64,000 nucleotides of DNA from Ruegeria spongiae (GTDB taxonomy: Bacteria; Pseudomonadota; Alphaproteobacteria; Rhodobacterales; Rhodobacteraceae). Shown here piece by piece: positions 24,178 to 33,962 of the stretch; position 1 is the stretch's first letter; each line of letters opens with the position of its first letter. The notes under the pieces are model-generated. The model ran no database searches. It saw only the letters and a program-made list of their open reading frames with translations, and was not told the DNA's origin. The DNA lies in the NCBI RefSeq assembly GCF_023502395.1, contig NZ_JAMFMB010000008.1, positions 84,769-148,768 on the forward strand, in the 5' to 3' direction. Both the position numbers and the translations under genes were made by a program.

Positions 24178-26208
24178 ATGGTGCGCGACCTGTCCCGTTT
24201 GCTCAACCCGTCCTCGATTGCGGTGATCGGCGGCGGTGCGTGGTGCGCGTCGATCGTCGAGGCTGCCCGCCGGATCGGTTTCGAGGGCGATGTCTTTCCC
24301 GTGCATCCTTCGGGCAAAGAGATTGCGGGGTTGCCCTCCTATCGCCGGATTGAAGACTATCCTGGCCCGATTGATGCGGCCTTTGTGGGTGTCAATCGCC
24401 ACGCGACGATCGACATCGTGAGTGCGCTCAACGCGCGCGGTGCGGGGGGTGCCATCTGTTTCGCATCCGGCTTTACCGAAGCGGTGGCGGAAGATCGGTC
24501 GGGTTCCGACCTGCAATCCGCGCTGGTCAAGGCTGCGGGAGGCATGCCGATCCTCGGGCCGAATTGCTATGGCTTCGTCAACGCGCTGGATCGTGTGGCC
24601 ATTTGGCCCGACCAGCACGGGATGCAGCCGGTGGATCGGGGCGTCGCGATCCTGACCCAAAGTTCGAACATCGCGATCAACCTGACCATGCAGAAACGCG
24701 GGTTGCCGCTGGCTTATATGGTCACGGCGGGCAATCAGGCGCAGACCGGATTGGCCGAGATGGCCACGGCGTTGCTGGAAGACGACCGGGTGACCGCGCT
24801 GGGCCTGCATATCGAAGGTTTCGGTGATCTGCGCGGGTTCGAGGCGATGGCCGCACGCGCGGTGGAATTGGGCAAACCCGTTGTGGCGCTCAAGGTTGGA
24901 AAGTCGGCGCAGGCGCGTGCCGCGACGGTGTCCCACACAGCGTCGCTGGCAGGTGGTGATGCGGGGGCGGCGGCTTTGCTGGCGCGTCTTGGTATCCCGC
25001 GCCTGAACTCTCTGCCCGAGTTTCTGGAAACGTTGAAGCTGCTGCACGTGACCGGCTGGCTGCCCTCTAATACCATCGCGACCATCAGTTGCTCGGGGGG
25101 CGAGGCGAGCCTTGCCGCTGACAGTGCGCTTGGCCGCGATCTGGTGTTCCCGCCGCTCAACGACCGTCAGCGCTGCGATCTACGGGCCGCGCTTGGGCCA
25201 ATGGTGGCGCTGGCCAATCCGCTGGATTATCACACCTATGTCTGGCGCGACGTCCCGGCAATGACGGCAGCCTTTGCGGCGATGCTGGACCCCGGTCTGG
25301 CGATGACGCTGCTGGTCGTGGACTTCCCTCGCGATGATCGCTGCTCGGCTCGGGACTGGGACTGTGCCATCGAGGCGGTGATCGGCGCGCAGGGTCGGAG
25401 CGGCCTGCCGATTGCCATGGTGGCGACCCTGCCCGAGCTGATGCCCGAGGAGGTTGCCGAACGCCTGAGAGCGCATGAAATCGTCGCGTTTCACGGGTTG
25501 GATGAGGCGCTCGCCGCGTGCGAGGCTGCCAGCCGTCCGCGCCCGACAAAACCTGCGCCTATCCTGCTGCCCGGCCCGGCGCGGGACGTGGTCCTGATCC
25601 CCGAAGCCGAGGCCAAGCATCGGCTGGCACAGCACGGGTTGCGCGTGCCGGGATCAGAACGCTGTGATAGTGCGGCCGCCACAATACTAGCCGCAGAACG
25701 CATTGGCTTTCCGGTAGTTCTGAAGGGCGAAGGCGTGGCGCATAAGACCGAAGCGGGCGCCGTGGCACTGAACCTCGGAGCCCCCGATGCGGTTGCAGAA
25801 ACCGCAGCCCAGATGCCCGCCACGCGCTTTCTGGTCGAGGAAATGATCACCGGAGGCGTTGCCGAACTGCTGGTTGGTGTGCTGCGCGACCCGGCGCATG
25901 GCTTTGTCCTGACGCTGGCGGCGGGCGGTGTGCTGACCGAGCTGCTGCAAGACAGCGTGACACTGCTTCTGCCTGCAAGTGACGACATGATTGTGGCAGC
26001 GCTGGACAGGTTGTGCATCAGCCAGGTGATCGCAGGCTATCGCGGGCAGGCAGGTGCTGATAAACAGGCTCTGATACAGGCAATTCACGCGATTTGTGAG
26101 TATGTCGAGTGCCACCAGAATGATCTGGAAGAGATCGAGGTCAATCCGTTGATCTGCACGCCGGACGATGCAGTAGCGGCGGATATTTTGCTGCGGCAGA
26201 AGGAGTGA
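24178..26208 (+). CDS. NDP-forming acyl-CoA synthetase (acetate-CoA ligase family)
   Basis: A 676-residue fused enzyme. The N-terminal CoA-binding Rossmann domain (PSSIAVIGGGAWCAS) is followed by succinyl-CoA-ligase-like domains with the phosphohistidine His253 in VSHTASLAGGD, and the C-terminal third is an ATP-grasp domain (GFPVVLKGEGVAHKTEAGAV, ending EIEVNPLIC). It should form an acyl-CoA with ATP to ADP plus phosphate. GGCGGAG precedes the ATG. Its position suggests it activates the substrate that the dehydrogenase and hydratase then process. Confidence 0.9.
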   Translation: MVRDLSRLLNPSSIAVIGGGAWCASIVEAARRIGFEGDVFPVHPSGKEIAGLPSYRRIEDYPGPIDAAFVGVNRHATIDIVSALNARGAGGAICFASGFTEAVAEDRSGSDLQSALVKAAGGMPILGPNCYGFVNALDRVAIWPDQHGMQPVDRGVAILTQSSNIAINLTMQKRGLPLAYMVTAGNQAQTGLAEMATALLEDDRVTALGLHIEGFGDLRGFEAMAARAVELGKPVVALKVGKSAQARAATVSHTASLAGGDAGAAALLARLGIPRLNSLPEFLETLKLLHVTGWLPSNTIATISCSGGEASLAADSALGRDLVFPPLNDRQRCDLRAALGPMVALANPLDYHTYVWRDVPAMTAAFAAMLDPGLAMTLLVVDFPRDDRCSARDWDCAIEAVIGAQGRSGLPIAMVATLPELMPEEVAERLRAHEIVAFHGLDEALAACEAASRPRPTKPAPILLPGPARDVVLIPEAEAKHRLAQHGLRVPGSERCDSAAATILAAERIGFPVVLKGEGVAHKTEAGAVALNLGAPDAVAETAAQMPATRFLVEEMITGGVAELLVGVLRDPAHGFVLTLAAGGVLTELLQDSVTLLLPASDDMIVAALDRLCISQVIAGYRGQAGADKQALIQAIHAICEYVECHQNDLEEIEVNPLICTPDDAVAADILLRQKE

Positions 26209-26211
26209 AGG

Positions 26212-26997
26212 ATGAGTGATACACCGGTCAAAACACAGCGCGATGGCCCTGTTCTCGAGGTTACGCTGGACCGCCCCAAGGCCAATGCGATCGACCTTGC
26301 GACCAGCCGGATCATGGGCGAGGTGTTTCGCGATTTCCGCGACGACCCCGACCTGCGGGTCGCCATCCTGACCGGCGGCGGTGACAAGTTTTTCTGCCCC
26401 GGTTGGGATCTGAAGGCGGCTGCCGATGGCGATGCGGTCGATGGCGACTATGGCGTCGGCGGCTTTGGCGGGTTGCAGGAACTGCGCGACATGAACAAGC
26501 CGGTGATCGCGGCGGTCAACGGTATTGCCTGCGGCGGCGGTCTGGAACTGGCGCTGAGCGCCGACATGATACTGGCGGCGGATCACGCCAGCTTTGCCTT
26601 GCCCGAAATCCGGTCCGGAACCGTCGCGGATGCCGCCAGCGTGAAACTGCCCAAGCGCATCCCCTATCACATCGCGATGGAGTTGCTGCTGACCGGGCGT
26701 TGGTTCGACGTGGAAGAGGCGCATCGCTGGGGTCTGGTGAATGAAATCACCGCCGCCGATCAGCTGATGGATCGGGCCCGCGAACTGGCGCAACTGCTCG
26801 CCAGTGGCCCGCCGCTGGTTTACGCCGCGATAAAAGAGATCGTGCGCGATGCCGAAGACGCGAAGTTTCAGGACGCCATGAACCGAATCACCCAGCGGCA
26901 GCTACGCAGTGTCGATACGCTTTATGCCTCCGAAGACCAGATGGAAGGCGCCCGCGCCTTTGCCGAGAAACGCGATCCGGTCTGGAAGGGGCGTTAG
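26212..26997 (+). CDS. caiD: Enoyl-CoA hydratase, carnitinyl-CoA dehydratase (CaiD)-like
   Basis: A 261-residue crotonase-fold protein. It resembles E. coli CaiD as I recall it: VTLDRPKANAID, FRDDPDLRVAILTGGG, GWDLKAA, NKPVIAAVNG and the identical C-terminal AFAEKRDPVWKGR. The oxyanion-hole loop is GGGLELALSADM. It would hydrate crotonobetainyl-CoA to carnitinyl-CoA, or the reverse. It is 3 bp after the synthetase, the last gene of the cluster. A related betaine-CoA hydratase is the alternative. Confidence 0.82.
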   Translation: MSDTPVKTQRDGPVLEVTLDRPKANAIDLATSRIMGEVFRDFRDDPDLRVAILTGGGDKFFCPGWDLKAAADGDAVDGDYGVGGFGGLQELRDMNKPVIAAVNGIACGGGLELALSADMILAADHASFALPEIRSGTVADAASVKLPKRIPYHIAMELLLTGRWFDVEEAHRWGLVNEITAADQLMDRARELAQLLASGPPLVYAAIKEIVRDAEDAKFQDAMNRITQRQLRSVDTLYASEDQMEGARAFAEKRDPVWKGR

Positions 26998-27629
26998 GCT
27001 TTTTCGAACAATGCGATGAACGCGGTGTCGTCCTTGTTCTCGCCGGTGGCCAGATCGCCGAAGATGCGAACCTCGACCAGCGAGGGCTGTGCGATCCGTG
27101 CGTCCTGCACCAGCGTGTCCAGCTTTTCGGCAAACCCCTTGGTCGCGAAATGCTTGGCGTTGATCGACAGGGCAAACTGCGCCCCGGGTCGTGCAATGCG
27201 CAGCAGTTCGGTCAGGGCCTCGGGCCCCACATGCCCATGGGTGAAGGTGCCGGATGAGACGATGCCGGAATAGCTGTTACGCGGCACCGGCACGCCTTCG
27301 TTCAGATCGGCCTCGATGGCGTCGCGATAAACATCCTTGCGCATCGCGCGGTTCAGCATCTCGGCGCTGATATCGGTGGCGTCGATCGGTCCGACGCCCA
27401 TATCGGCCAACACTGCACCACACAGCCCCGTCCCGGCCCCAACATCCAGAACCGGCCCCTGGCCACCCGCACGACCAAAGGCGCGGGCGGTGTGGATGTG
27501 CAACTGGTAATCCTCGTTCAGCGCGAACATCCGGTCATAATCGTCCGCCCATTCCGCATAGAGCCGCCGCGAATCCTCGGGCGTTTTCAAACTATAGGCG
27601 ATGTGCAGGTCAGGTGGTTTTGTGGTCAT
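26994..27629 (-). CDS. Class I SAM-dependent methyltransferase
   Basis: A 211-residue methyltransferase. The SAM-binding motif I is VLDVGAGTGLCG, followed by the acidic DATDIS strand and the post-motif SGIVSSGTFTHGHVG. The start at 27629 (MTTKPPDLH) is used, as the 27 residues upstream in frame look non-family. It is convergent with the CaiD-like gene, overlapping it by 4 bp at the stops, and divergent from the SDR gene. Target unknown. Confidence 0.82.
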   Translation of the reverse strand: MTTKPPDLHIAYSLKTPEDSRRLYAEWADDYDRMFALNEDYQLHIHTARAFGRAGGQGPVLDVGAGTGLCGAVLADMGVGPIDATDISAEMLNRAMRKDVYRDAIEADLNEGVPVPRNSYSGIVSSGTFTHGHVGPEALTELLRIARPGAQFALSINAKHFATKGFAEKLDTLVQDARIAQPSLVEVRIFGDLATGENKDDTAFIALFEKA

Positions 27630-27716
27630 ACCCAATTGAAAAGCCCTTGAGGGATTCGAATCAAGAAAAGATGACAAATACTTGCATCCCGCCCGCCTGC
27701 GGATCATCAAGGGCGC

Positions 27717-28592
27717 ATGGCAGGAACTTTGTTATCTTTCGGGCATGGCTACACGGCGCGGGCGCTGGCGCGGGACCTGTTGCCGCAGGGCTGGGCCGTG
27801 ACCGGCACCACCCGATCGCAGGACGCGCTTGGAGACATCGGCGCGCAGGGCGCCACGCCGCTGCTTTGGCCCGGTGCAGAGCCGGATTTCGCGGGCGTTA
27901 CCCATCTGTTGATCTCGGTGGCACCAAATGCCGGCGGCGACCCGGTGCTGAACGCGCTGGCGGAAGAGATCGCCGCGCGCGCCGGGCAGTTCGAGTGGGT
28001 CGGGTACCTGTCCACAACGGCTGTCTATGGCGATCATGGCGGCGACTGGGTGGATGAGACCACACCACCCGCCCCCACCGCCGAGAGGGGCCGGTGGCGG
28101 CTGGCCGCCGAACGGCACTGGGCGGCGATACCGGGCCTGCCGCTGCATATCTTCCGGCTGGCAGGCATTTACGGGCCCGGGCGCGGACCGTTTTCCAAGC
28201 TGCGCCGGGGCGGGCTGCGGCGGATCATCAAGCCGGGGCAGGTGTTTTCGCGCATCCATGTGGACGATATTTCGCAGGTTTTGCAAGCCTCGATGGCGCG
28301 CCCCGATCCGGGTGCGGTCTATAACGTCTGCGACGACGAACCGGTTCCGCCACAGGACGTGATCGCCTATGCTGCCGAGTTGCAGGGCCTGCCCCTGCCG
28401 CCCGCGGTGCCTTTTGATGAGGCCGATCTGACCCCCATGGCGCGCAGTTTCTATTCCGAGAACAAGCGGGTGCGAAACACCCGCATAAAGGAGGAGCTGG
28501 CGGTGAAGCTGCTCTATCCGAACTACAGGTCGGGGCTGAAAGCTCTGGCGATCACCAGGTATTCTGTCCCGGCATCTGGTGGATCGGATTGA
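27717..28592 (+). CDS. NAD-dependent epimerase/SDR (YeeZ-like) whose 3' end comes from an IS remnant
   Basis: A 291-residue extended-SDR-type protein. The N-terminal nucleotide loop reads GHGYTARALARDL, and GYLSTTAVYGDHGG, FRLAGIYGPGRGPF and RIHVDDIS follow. The final ~12 codons (about from 28552) are antisense to an IS481-type transposase C terminus, so the natural end was lost and replaced by element sequence. The catalytic core is intact and the protein may still work. The function within the family is unclear. Confidence 0.82.
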   Translation: MAGTLLSFGHGYTARALARDLLPQGWAVTGTTRSQDALGDIGAQGATPLLWPGAEPDFAGVTHLLISVAPNAGGDPVLNALAEEIAARAGQFEWVGYLSTTAVYGDHGGDWVDETTPPAPTAERGRWRLAAERHWAAIPGLPLHIFRLAGIYGPGRGPFSKLRRGGLRRIIKPGQVFSRIHVDDISQVLQASMARPDPGAVYNVCDDEPVPPQDVIAYAAELQGLPLPPAVPFDEADLTPMARSFYSENKRVRNTRIKEELAVKLLYPNYRSGLKALAITRYSVPASGGSD

Positions 28593-29025
28593 CACTGAAT
28601 CGGCCCGATCCTGAAACCCAGATATTGCAGTTGTATTCGCAGGGTGCGAGACTGCTGAGGGTCTTGAGACGGCAAGCGAGGTTGACGGCGACCAGGAAGC
28701 CCGAGAGATGGCTGCGCTGTTGATCGTGGCTGTCGTAGTGATGCCGCTTTACGGTTTCGCCCTTGATCGCGCGGTTCATGCGCTCGACCTGGCCGTAATT
28801 GCAGGGTGATCCACTGGATCAAATCCTGATCCATCAAACGTCGCAGGTGGTTGGGTTTTGTCGGCCGATGCCCGATCCCGTTAACCTCGCAGATCATGTC
28901 GAAGCGCGCTGGTCGAGAATAGGTCGTCATTTGGATTCGCGGCTGATCTGCGAATTGTATGCCGTTATCCGTCAGGATCGTGTGGATGCGATGGGGGACC
29001 GCTTCGAGGAAAAGCCCAGCTGTTT
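28552..29025 (-). pseudogene. IS481-family transposase remnant, C-terminal part, frameshifted
   Basis: Reading the minus strand, one frame gives HTILTDNGIQFADQPRIQ and TTYSRPARFDMICE, around the second catalytic Asp. Another frame gives GQVERMNRAIKGETVKR, with the catalytic Glu, then YDSHDQ and RLKTLSSLAPCEY, ending HQMPGQNTW and stop at 28552. At least one frameshift separates them and the N-terminal half is missing. The end of the element lies inside the SDR gene. A second end of the same kind is at 57252. Confidence 0.8.
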
Positions 29026-29213
29026 GGTAGCATCTCGGCCAGATCCGTATTACCGCCGAGGAAAGGGGCGCCGCAAAATCATGTTATCGGGCAAGATGGC
29101 TTGCTCCACCGGATATCTGTTTGGAGTTGATGTGCGAGCTGCCACGAGACGGAAGAGCATTTCGGACACCAGCGGGGAACCCTTGCCGCTTGTGCGCGAA
29201 CCGGGGAGGGTAA

Positions 29214-29477
29214 ATGGCAAAGGATTTTACCAGGGTGGGGGAGGTAGCAAGTTTGGGGCCTGAGGTGACCCCCCATATTCTGCGCCATACATTCACCACG
29301 GTGTTTCTGGCCCAGACCAGTAAACGAGAAGGCGCTTCGCGAAATGGGTGGATGGCCAAACAAACATGGTCTTTCACTATGCCAAATTGGCTCCGCCAGA
29401 GCTTGGCCAGTGGGTGTTAGCTATGGGGTGGGAATTTGGCTTAAAATTGCACGATCTACCTGATGTGCTGAGCTAAC
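29214..29477 (+). pseudogene. Tyrosine recombinase (phage-type integrase) remnant, C-terminal part
   Basis: The plus strand encodes VTPHILRHTFTTVFLAQT, the HxLRHT box of tyrosine recombinases, near 29266-29319. After a frame change it reads MVFHYAKLAPPELGQW, which carries the FHYAKLAP segment with the catalytic-type tyrosine, and continues to a stop near 29477. The two halves are in different frames and the N-terminal domain is absent. It lies next to a truncated tRNA, a typical integration target. Confidence 0.75.
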
Positions 29478-29510
29478 TTGATTGAATTATTTAGATTTTT
29501 TAGGCTTCGC

Positions 29511-29555
29511 GCGCCCTTAACAGGGGAGCGCATTCGACCACTTGGCCACGCCTCC
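29511..29555 (-). pseudogene. 5' half of a tRNA-Ser gene (truncated, altered anticodon)
   Basis: On the minus strand from 29555 the sequence GGAGGCGTGGCCAAGTGG continues as a serine-type D arm, followed by an anticodon stem-loop CTCCCCTGTTAAGGG. In intact tRNA-Ser(GCU) the loop reads CTGCTAA; here it is CTGTTAA. The variable arm, T arm and 3' acceptor strand are missing: sequence after AAGGG is unrelated. This is a broken tRNA, probably left by an integrating element. Confidence 0.65.
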
Positions 29556-29764
29556 TCCGACGCGGCATATCCGTGCAAACAACGGAAATAAAAGGCCAAT
29601 TCCGCCAAGGGCGCAATTTTTTGCGCGACTGTGCGAACACCTTGAAATAGAAAAGAATAGCACCGACTTCCCCCAATATTTGAGGGAAGTTCTCTGCTTG
29701 CTGCTGCCCGCGAATGGTCAGGTGGGCATCGGGATCGCGCCTTTCGCCTGCCGCCGCGCTCTGT
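29556..29764. other. Intergenic region, former tRNA upstream region and 3' flank of the ion transporter
   Basis: About 210 bp without a gene. One inverted repeat, ACTTCCC (29666-29672) with GGGAAGT (29684-29690), could form a hairpin after the transporter gene but lacks a T run, so it is not called a terminator. Nothing else is recognised. Confidence 0.4.
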
Positions 29765-31129
29765 TCAGAAATAACGCAGCCAGATATAGACGTTGGCGAT
29801 CATCAGCGTCAGGATCATGATCGGAAAGGCGATCTTGATGAAGGCGATGAAGCCGATCGGCTGCTTGGCCTTTTCCGCAAAGGCGGCCACGGTCAGGTTG
29901 GCGCTTGCGCCCAGCAGCGTGCCATTGCCGCCCAGGCAGGCCCCCAGCGCCAGTGACCACCAGAGCGGCTCGATCGCGTCGGGACCGCCGAAGGTATCGG
30001 CGGTGGATTCGATCAGCGGGATCATGGTGGCGACGAAGGGGATGTTATCCAGAATGGCAGACAGGATGCCCGACGCCCAGAAGATGAAGAACGCCGTCCA
30101 CATCATGTCGCCTTGGGTCAGTTCCAGCACTTTCTGACCAAAAAACTCAAGCAGTCCGACATGTTCGACGCCAGCAACGATCACAAAGAGCCCGCCAAAG
30201 AAGAAGATGGTGACCCATTCCACCTCGCCAAAGATATGGTGCACCGATTCCGACTGCGCCTCGCTGCTCTGATGGCCGTATGCCAGCAACATCAGCAAAC
30301 CGGCCCCGGCCAGCGCCGATGTACCCGGCTGGATGCCATAGCCGTGGCCCAGTGTGAAACCTGCCAGCACCAGTGCCAGCACGCCCAGGGATTTGACCAT
30401 CAGGGTCGGGTCGGTGATCGCCTCGGATTCGTTGAAGCCCATGATCCGCGCGCTGGCCGATTTCGGGATGGCGGCCAGTTCCTTACGGTTCATCAGGTAG
30501 ATGATGCCGGTCAGCACCACCAGACAGATCGCCGAGATCGGTGCCAGATTCACCACAAACTGGTTGAAGCTGAGCCCGGCGGCCGAACCGATGATGATGT
30601 TGGGCGGGTCACCGATCAGCGTCGCGGTGCCGCCCACATTCGAGGCCAGAATCTCGGCAATGAAAAACGGGAATACGCGGGTTTCCAGCGCCTCGGTGAT
30701 CAGCAGCGTGATCGGCGCGATCAGCAGCACCGTGGTCACGTTGTCCAGTAACGCCGAGAACACTGCCGTTATCAATGTCAGCATGATCAATATACCTGTC
30801 GGGTTGGCCTTGACGAGTTTCGCCGCTTTGATCGCGACAAACTGGAACAGCCCGGATTTGCTGGTGATGCCGACGATCACCATCATGCCGATCAGCAAGG
30901 CCAGCGTGTTCGCATCGACGCCCGCGACCGCCTGTTCCTGGTTCAGAATGCCGAACAGAACCATCAGCGATGCGCCCAGCATTGCCAGAATGGCGCGGTT
31001 CACCTTCTCGGTGATCAGCACCGCATAAACGAGGATCAGAATGCCGGTTGCGATCCAAACCGGATCGATACCCAACAGGTCGGGAACGGAGAATGCTGCC
31101 TCTCCGTGTGGCGAAGAATGTTCTGCCAA
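29765..31129 (-). CDS. ArsB/NhaD-type ion transporter family protein (SLC13/IT superfamily)
   Basis: A 454-residue membrane protein with about eleven hydrophobic segments. It shows the ion-transporter superfamily signature twice: SALLDNVTTVLLIAPI with GGTATLIGDPPNIIIG in the first half, and SAILDNIPFVATMIPL with GGNGTLLGASANL in the second. Translation appears to start at TTG 31129, as no ATG is available and GGAACC lies upstream. It is 30 bp after a CBS-domain protein that may sense nucleotides and gate it. The ion (Na+/H+ or an anion) is not determinable. Confidence 0.85.
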   Translation of the reverse strand: MAEHSSPHGEAAFSVPDLLGIDPVWIATGILILVYAVLITEKVNRAILAMLGASLMVLFGILNQEQAVAGVDANTLALLIGMMVIVGITSKSGLFQFVAIKAAKLVKANPTGILIMLTLITAVFSALLDNVTTVLLIAPITLLITEALETRVFPFFIAEILASNVGGTATLIGDPPNIIIGSAAGLSFNQFVVNLAPISAICLVVLTGIIYLMNRKELAAIPKSASARIMGFNESEAITDPTLMVKSLGVLALVLAGFTLGHGYGIQPGTSALAGAGLLMLLAYGHQSSEAQSESVHHIFGEVEWVTIFFFGGLFVIVAGVEHVGLLEFFGQKVLELTQGDMMWTAFFIFWASGILSAILDNIPFVATMIPLIESTADTFGGPDAIEPLWWSLALGACLGGNGTLLGASANLTVAAFAEKAKQPIGFIAFIKIAFPIMILTLMIANVYIWLRYF

Positions 31130-31159
31130 GGATTTGGTTCCGGTCTTTTTTGGGGGGGG

Positions 31160-31648
31160 TTAGCTCAGGGCGCGATCCAGCAGCGAGTTGGCGCTGACGG
31201 TGCCGACGAAACGATTGGTTTCGGGTTCGACCAGGATCACGTGACGCTTGAATTTGTAGATCAGGAAGATGCCTTCCATCACCGGTGTGTCGGGGGCCGC
31301 GACGGGAATGTTGGTTGGCCTCGACATGTTGTCGCGCACCTTCTCGGACTTCAGCCGGTCAAGCTGCTGTTCGAAATCGTTGTGCGTGAGGTTCATGAAG
31401 CTCAGCGACTCGATCGACACCCGCATCACGTCGTCATTCAGCCCGATCGTGGCCGCCTTGGGGAGGATCAGCTTCAGCAGCGTGGGCGCGGTGAACACGC
31501 CCACATAGGTTCCGTCCCCGTCCACCACCGGCAGAAACCGCGCCCGGCTGCCCTTGATGATGTTGAATGCGGCGGCGATGCTTTCATCCGGATGGATGGT
31601 CTTTTGCACCTCTGGCGGCACCATCACATCATAGCAAGTCAGACCCAT
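31160..31648 (-). CDS. CBS-domain protein, probable regulator of the transporter
   Basis: A 162-residue protein made of a CBS pair: the first motif includes TIHPDESIAAAFNIIKGSRARFLPVVD and the second DTPVMEGIFLIYKFKRHVILV then RFVGTVSANSLLDRAL. CBS pairs bind AMP, ATP or SAM. It is cotranscribed upstream of the ion transporter, with only 30 bp between (which contain an 8-nt C run and a 6-nt A run), so allosteric control of that transporter is plausible. Confidence 0.82.
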   Translation of the reverse strand: MGLTCYDVMVPPEVQKTIHPDESIAAAFNIIKGSRARFLPVVDGDGTYVGVFTAPTLLKLILPKAATIGLNDDVMRVSIESLSFMNLTHNDFEQQLDRLKSEKVRDNMSRPTNIPVAAPDTPVMEGIFLIYKFKRHVILVEPETNRFVGTVSANSLLDRALS

Positions 31649-32013
31649 GCTCTTCCTCGGGGTTGGAACGGTTCAAAGGCGATCCGGCCAGTCAGGAGGT
31701 ATATGCTCAGCCGGCTCGGGGTTCACCCGGCGCCTCTTTTCATTCACGCTATCGCTTGACCAGTCTTAACGCAGCGTCTTTCGAACCGCTGCACCGATAA
31801 TTGTCATCTGCTGAATTGGCGCCGGGTCAGGTCGGACATACGCTTCATAGCGCGCAACCGAATCGTCGCCCGGTACTTTAAGCCGGGTGTTGCGTCAGTG
31901 GCGAATTGCGACTATCCACGCGCGGTGGCCGCACGGTCATGAGAATCACAATCAAGAAATGCCGTGGTTGACCCATACGCTTCGGGGGTCACATCCGGCG
32001 AAGGAGAAGCGAT
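31649..32013 (+). promoter_or_regulatory. 365-bp gene-free leader/promoter region before rplO
   Basis: No credible gene is present. Two inverted repeats are seen: CCCGG (31869-31873) with CCGGG (31883-31887), and TGACCC (31969-31974) with GGGTCA (31986-31991). GGAGAAG precedes the rplO ATG. In many bacteria rpmD sits directly before rplO; here the block starts anew, so this region must hold the promoter of the rplO-secY transcript. No clear -35/-10 pair could be fixed. Confidence 0.45.
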
Positions 32014-32487
32014 ATGAAACTGCATGAACTGCGCGACAACGCTGGCGCAACCAAATCCCGCAAACGGGTTGGCCGTGGTCCGGGTTCGGGCACCGGTAAG
32101 ACCGGTGGCCGGGGTATCAAAGGTCAGAAATCCCGTTCGGGTGTGGCCATCAACGGTTACGAAGGCGGCCAGATGCCGCTGTATCAGCGTCTGCCCAAGC
32201 GTGGCTTCAACAAGCCCAACCGCAAGGCATTTGCCGTTGTGAACCTGGGCCTGATCCAGAAATTCGTCGATGCCGGCAAGCTGGACGCCAAGGCGGCCAT
32301 CACCGAGGACGCGCTGGTTGCCAGCGGTCTGGTACGCCGCAAGCTGGACGGTGTCCGCATCCTCGCCAAGGGCGAAATTTCGACCAAGGTGAACCTGGAA
32401 GTAACCGGTGCGTCCAAGGCTGCTGTCGAAGCGGTCGAAAAAGCGGGCGGCTCACTTAAGGTCACAAACGCTGCTGCGGCAGAGTAA
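32014..32487 (+). CDS. rplO: 50S ribosomal protein L15
   Basis: A 157-residue uL15. The basic glycine-rich N terminus ([21 protein letters not shown], then [20 protein letters not shown]) and [22 protein letters not shown] [16 protein letters not shown] are diagnostic. It is a late-assembly protein of the large subunit. It starts the ribosomal/secretion block here, preceded by a 365-bp gap rather than rpmD. Confidence 0.97.
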   Translation: MKLHELRDNAGATKSRKRVGRGPGSGTGKTGGRGIKGQKSRSGVAINGYEGGQMPLYQRLPKRGFNKPNRKAFAVVNLGLIQKFVDAGKLDAKAAITEDALVASGLVRRKLDGVRILAKGEISTKVNLEVTGASKAAVEAVEKAGGSLKVTNAAAAE

Positions 32488-32540
32488 CCGCTTGTGAGCG
32501 GGCACCGACCCGCTTACATAGTGCCTCAAGTTTTCCAAAG

Positions 32541-32580
32541 ACGCCGCCCGAGCCGGAAAACGGTTCCGGGCGGCGTTTTC
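32541..32580 (+). terminator. Terminator-like hairpin between rplO and secY
   Basis: ACGCCGCCCG (32541-32550) pairs perfectly with CGGGCGGCGT (32567-32576). The intervening AGCCG-GAAAA-CGGTT can extend the stem, and a TTTT run follows. This has the form of an intrinsic terminator but lies inside an operon with essential secY downstream, so it is more likely a partial terminator or attenuator, or secY has its own promoter. Confidence 0.6.
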
Positions 32581-32597
32581 ACAAGAGAGACCGATTA

Positions 32598-33958
<1,361 letters not shown>

Positions 33959-33962
<4 letters not shown>

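Noticed and set aside
29511..29555. A functional tRNA-Asn(GUU)
   Set aside because: The loop reads GTT, but the body is serine-type and the T arm and 3' acceptor strand are absent.
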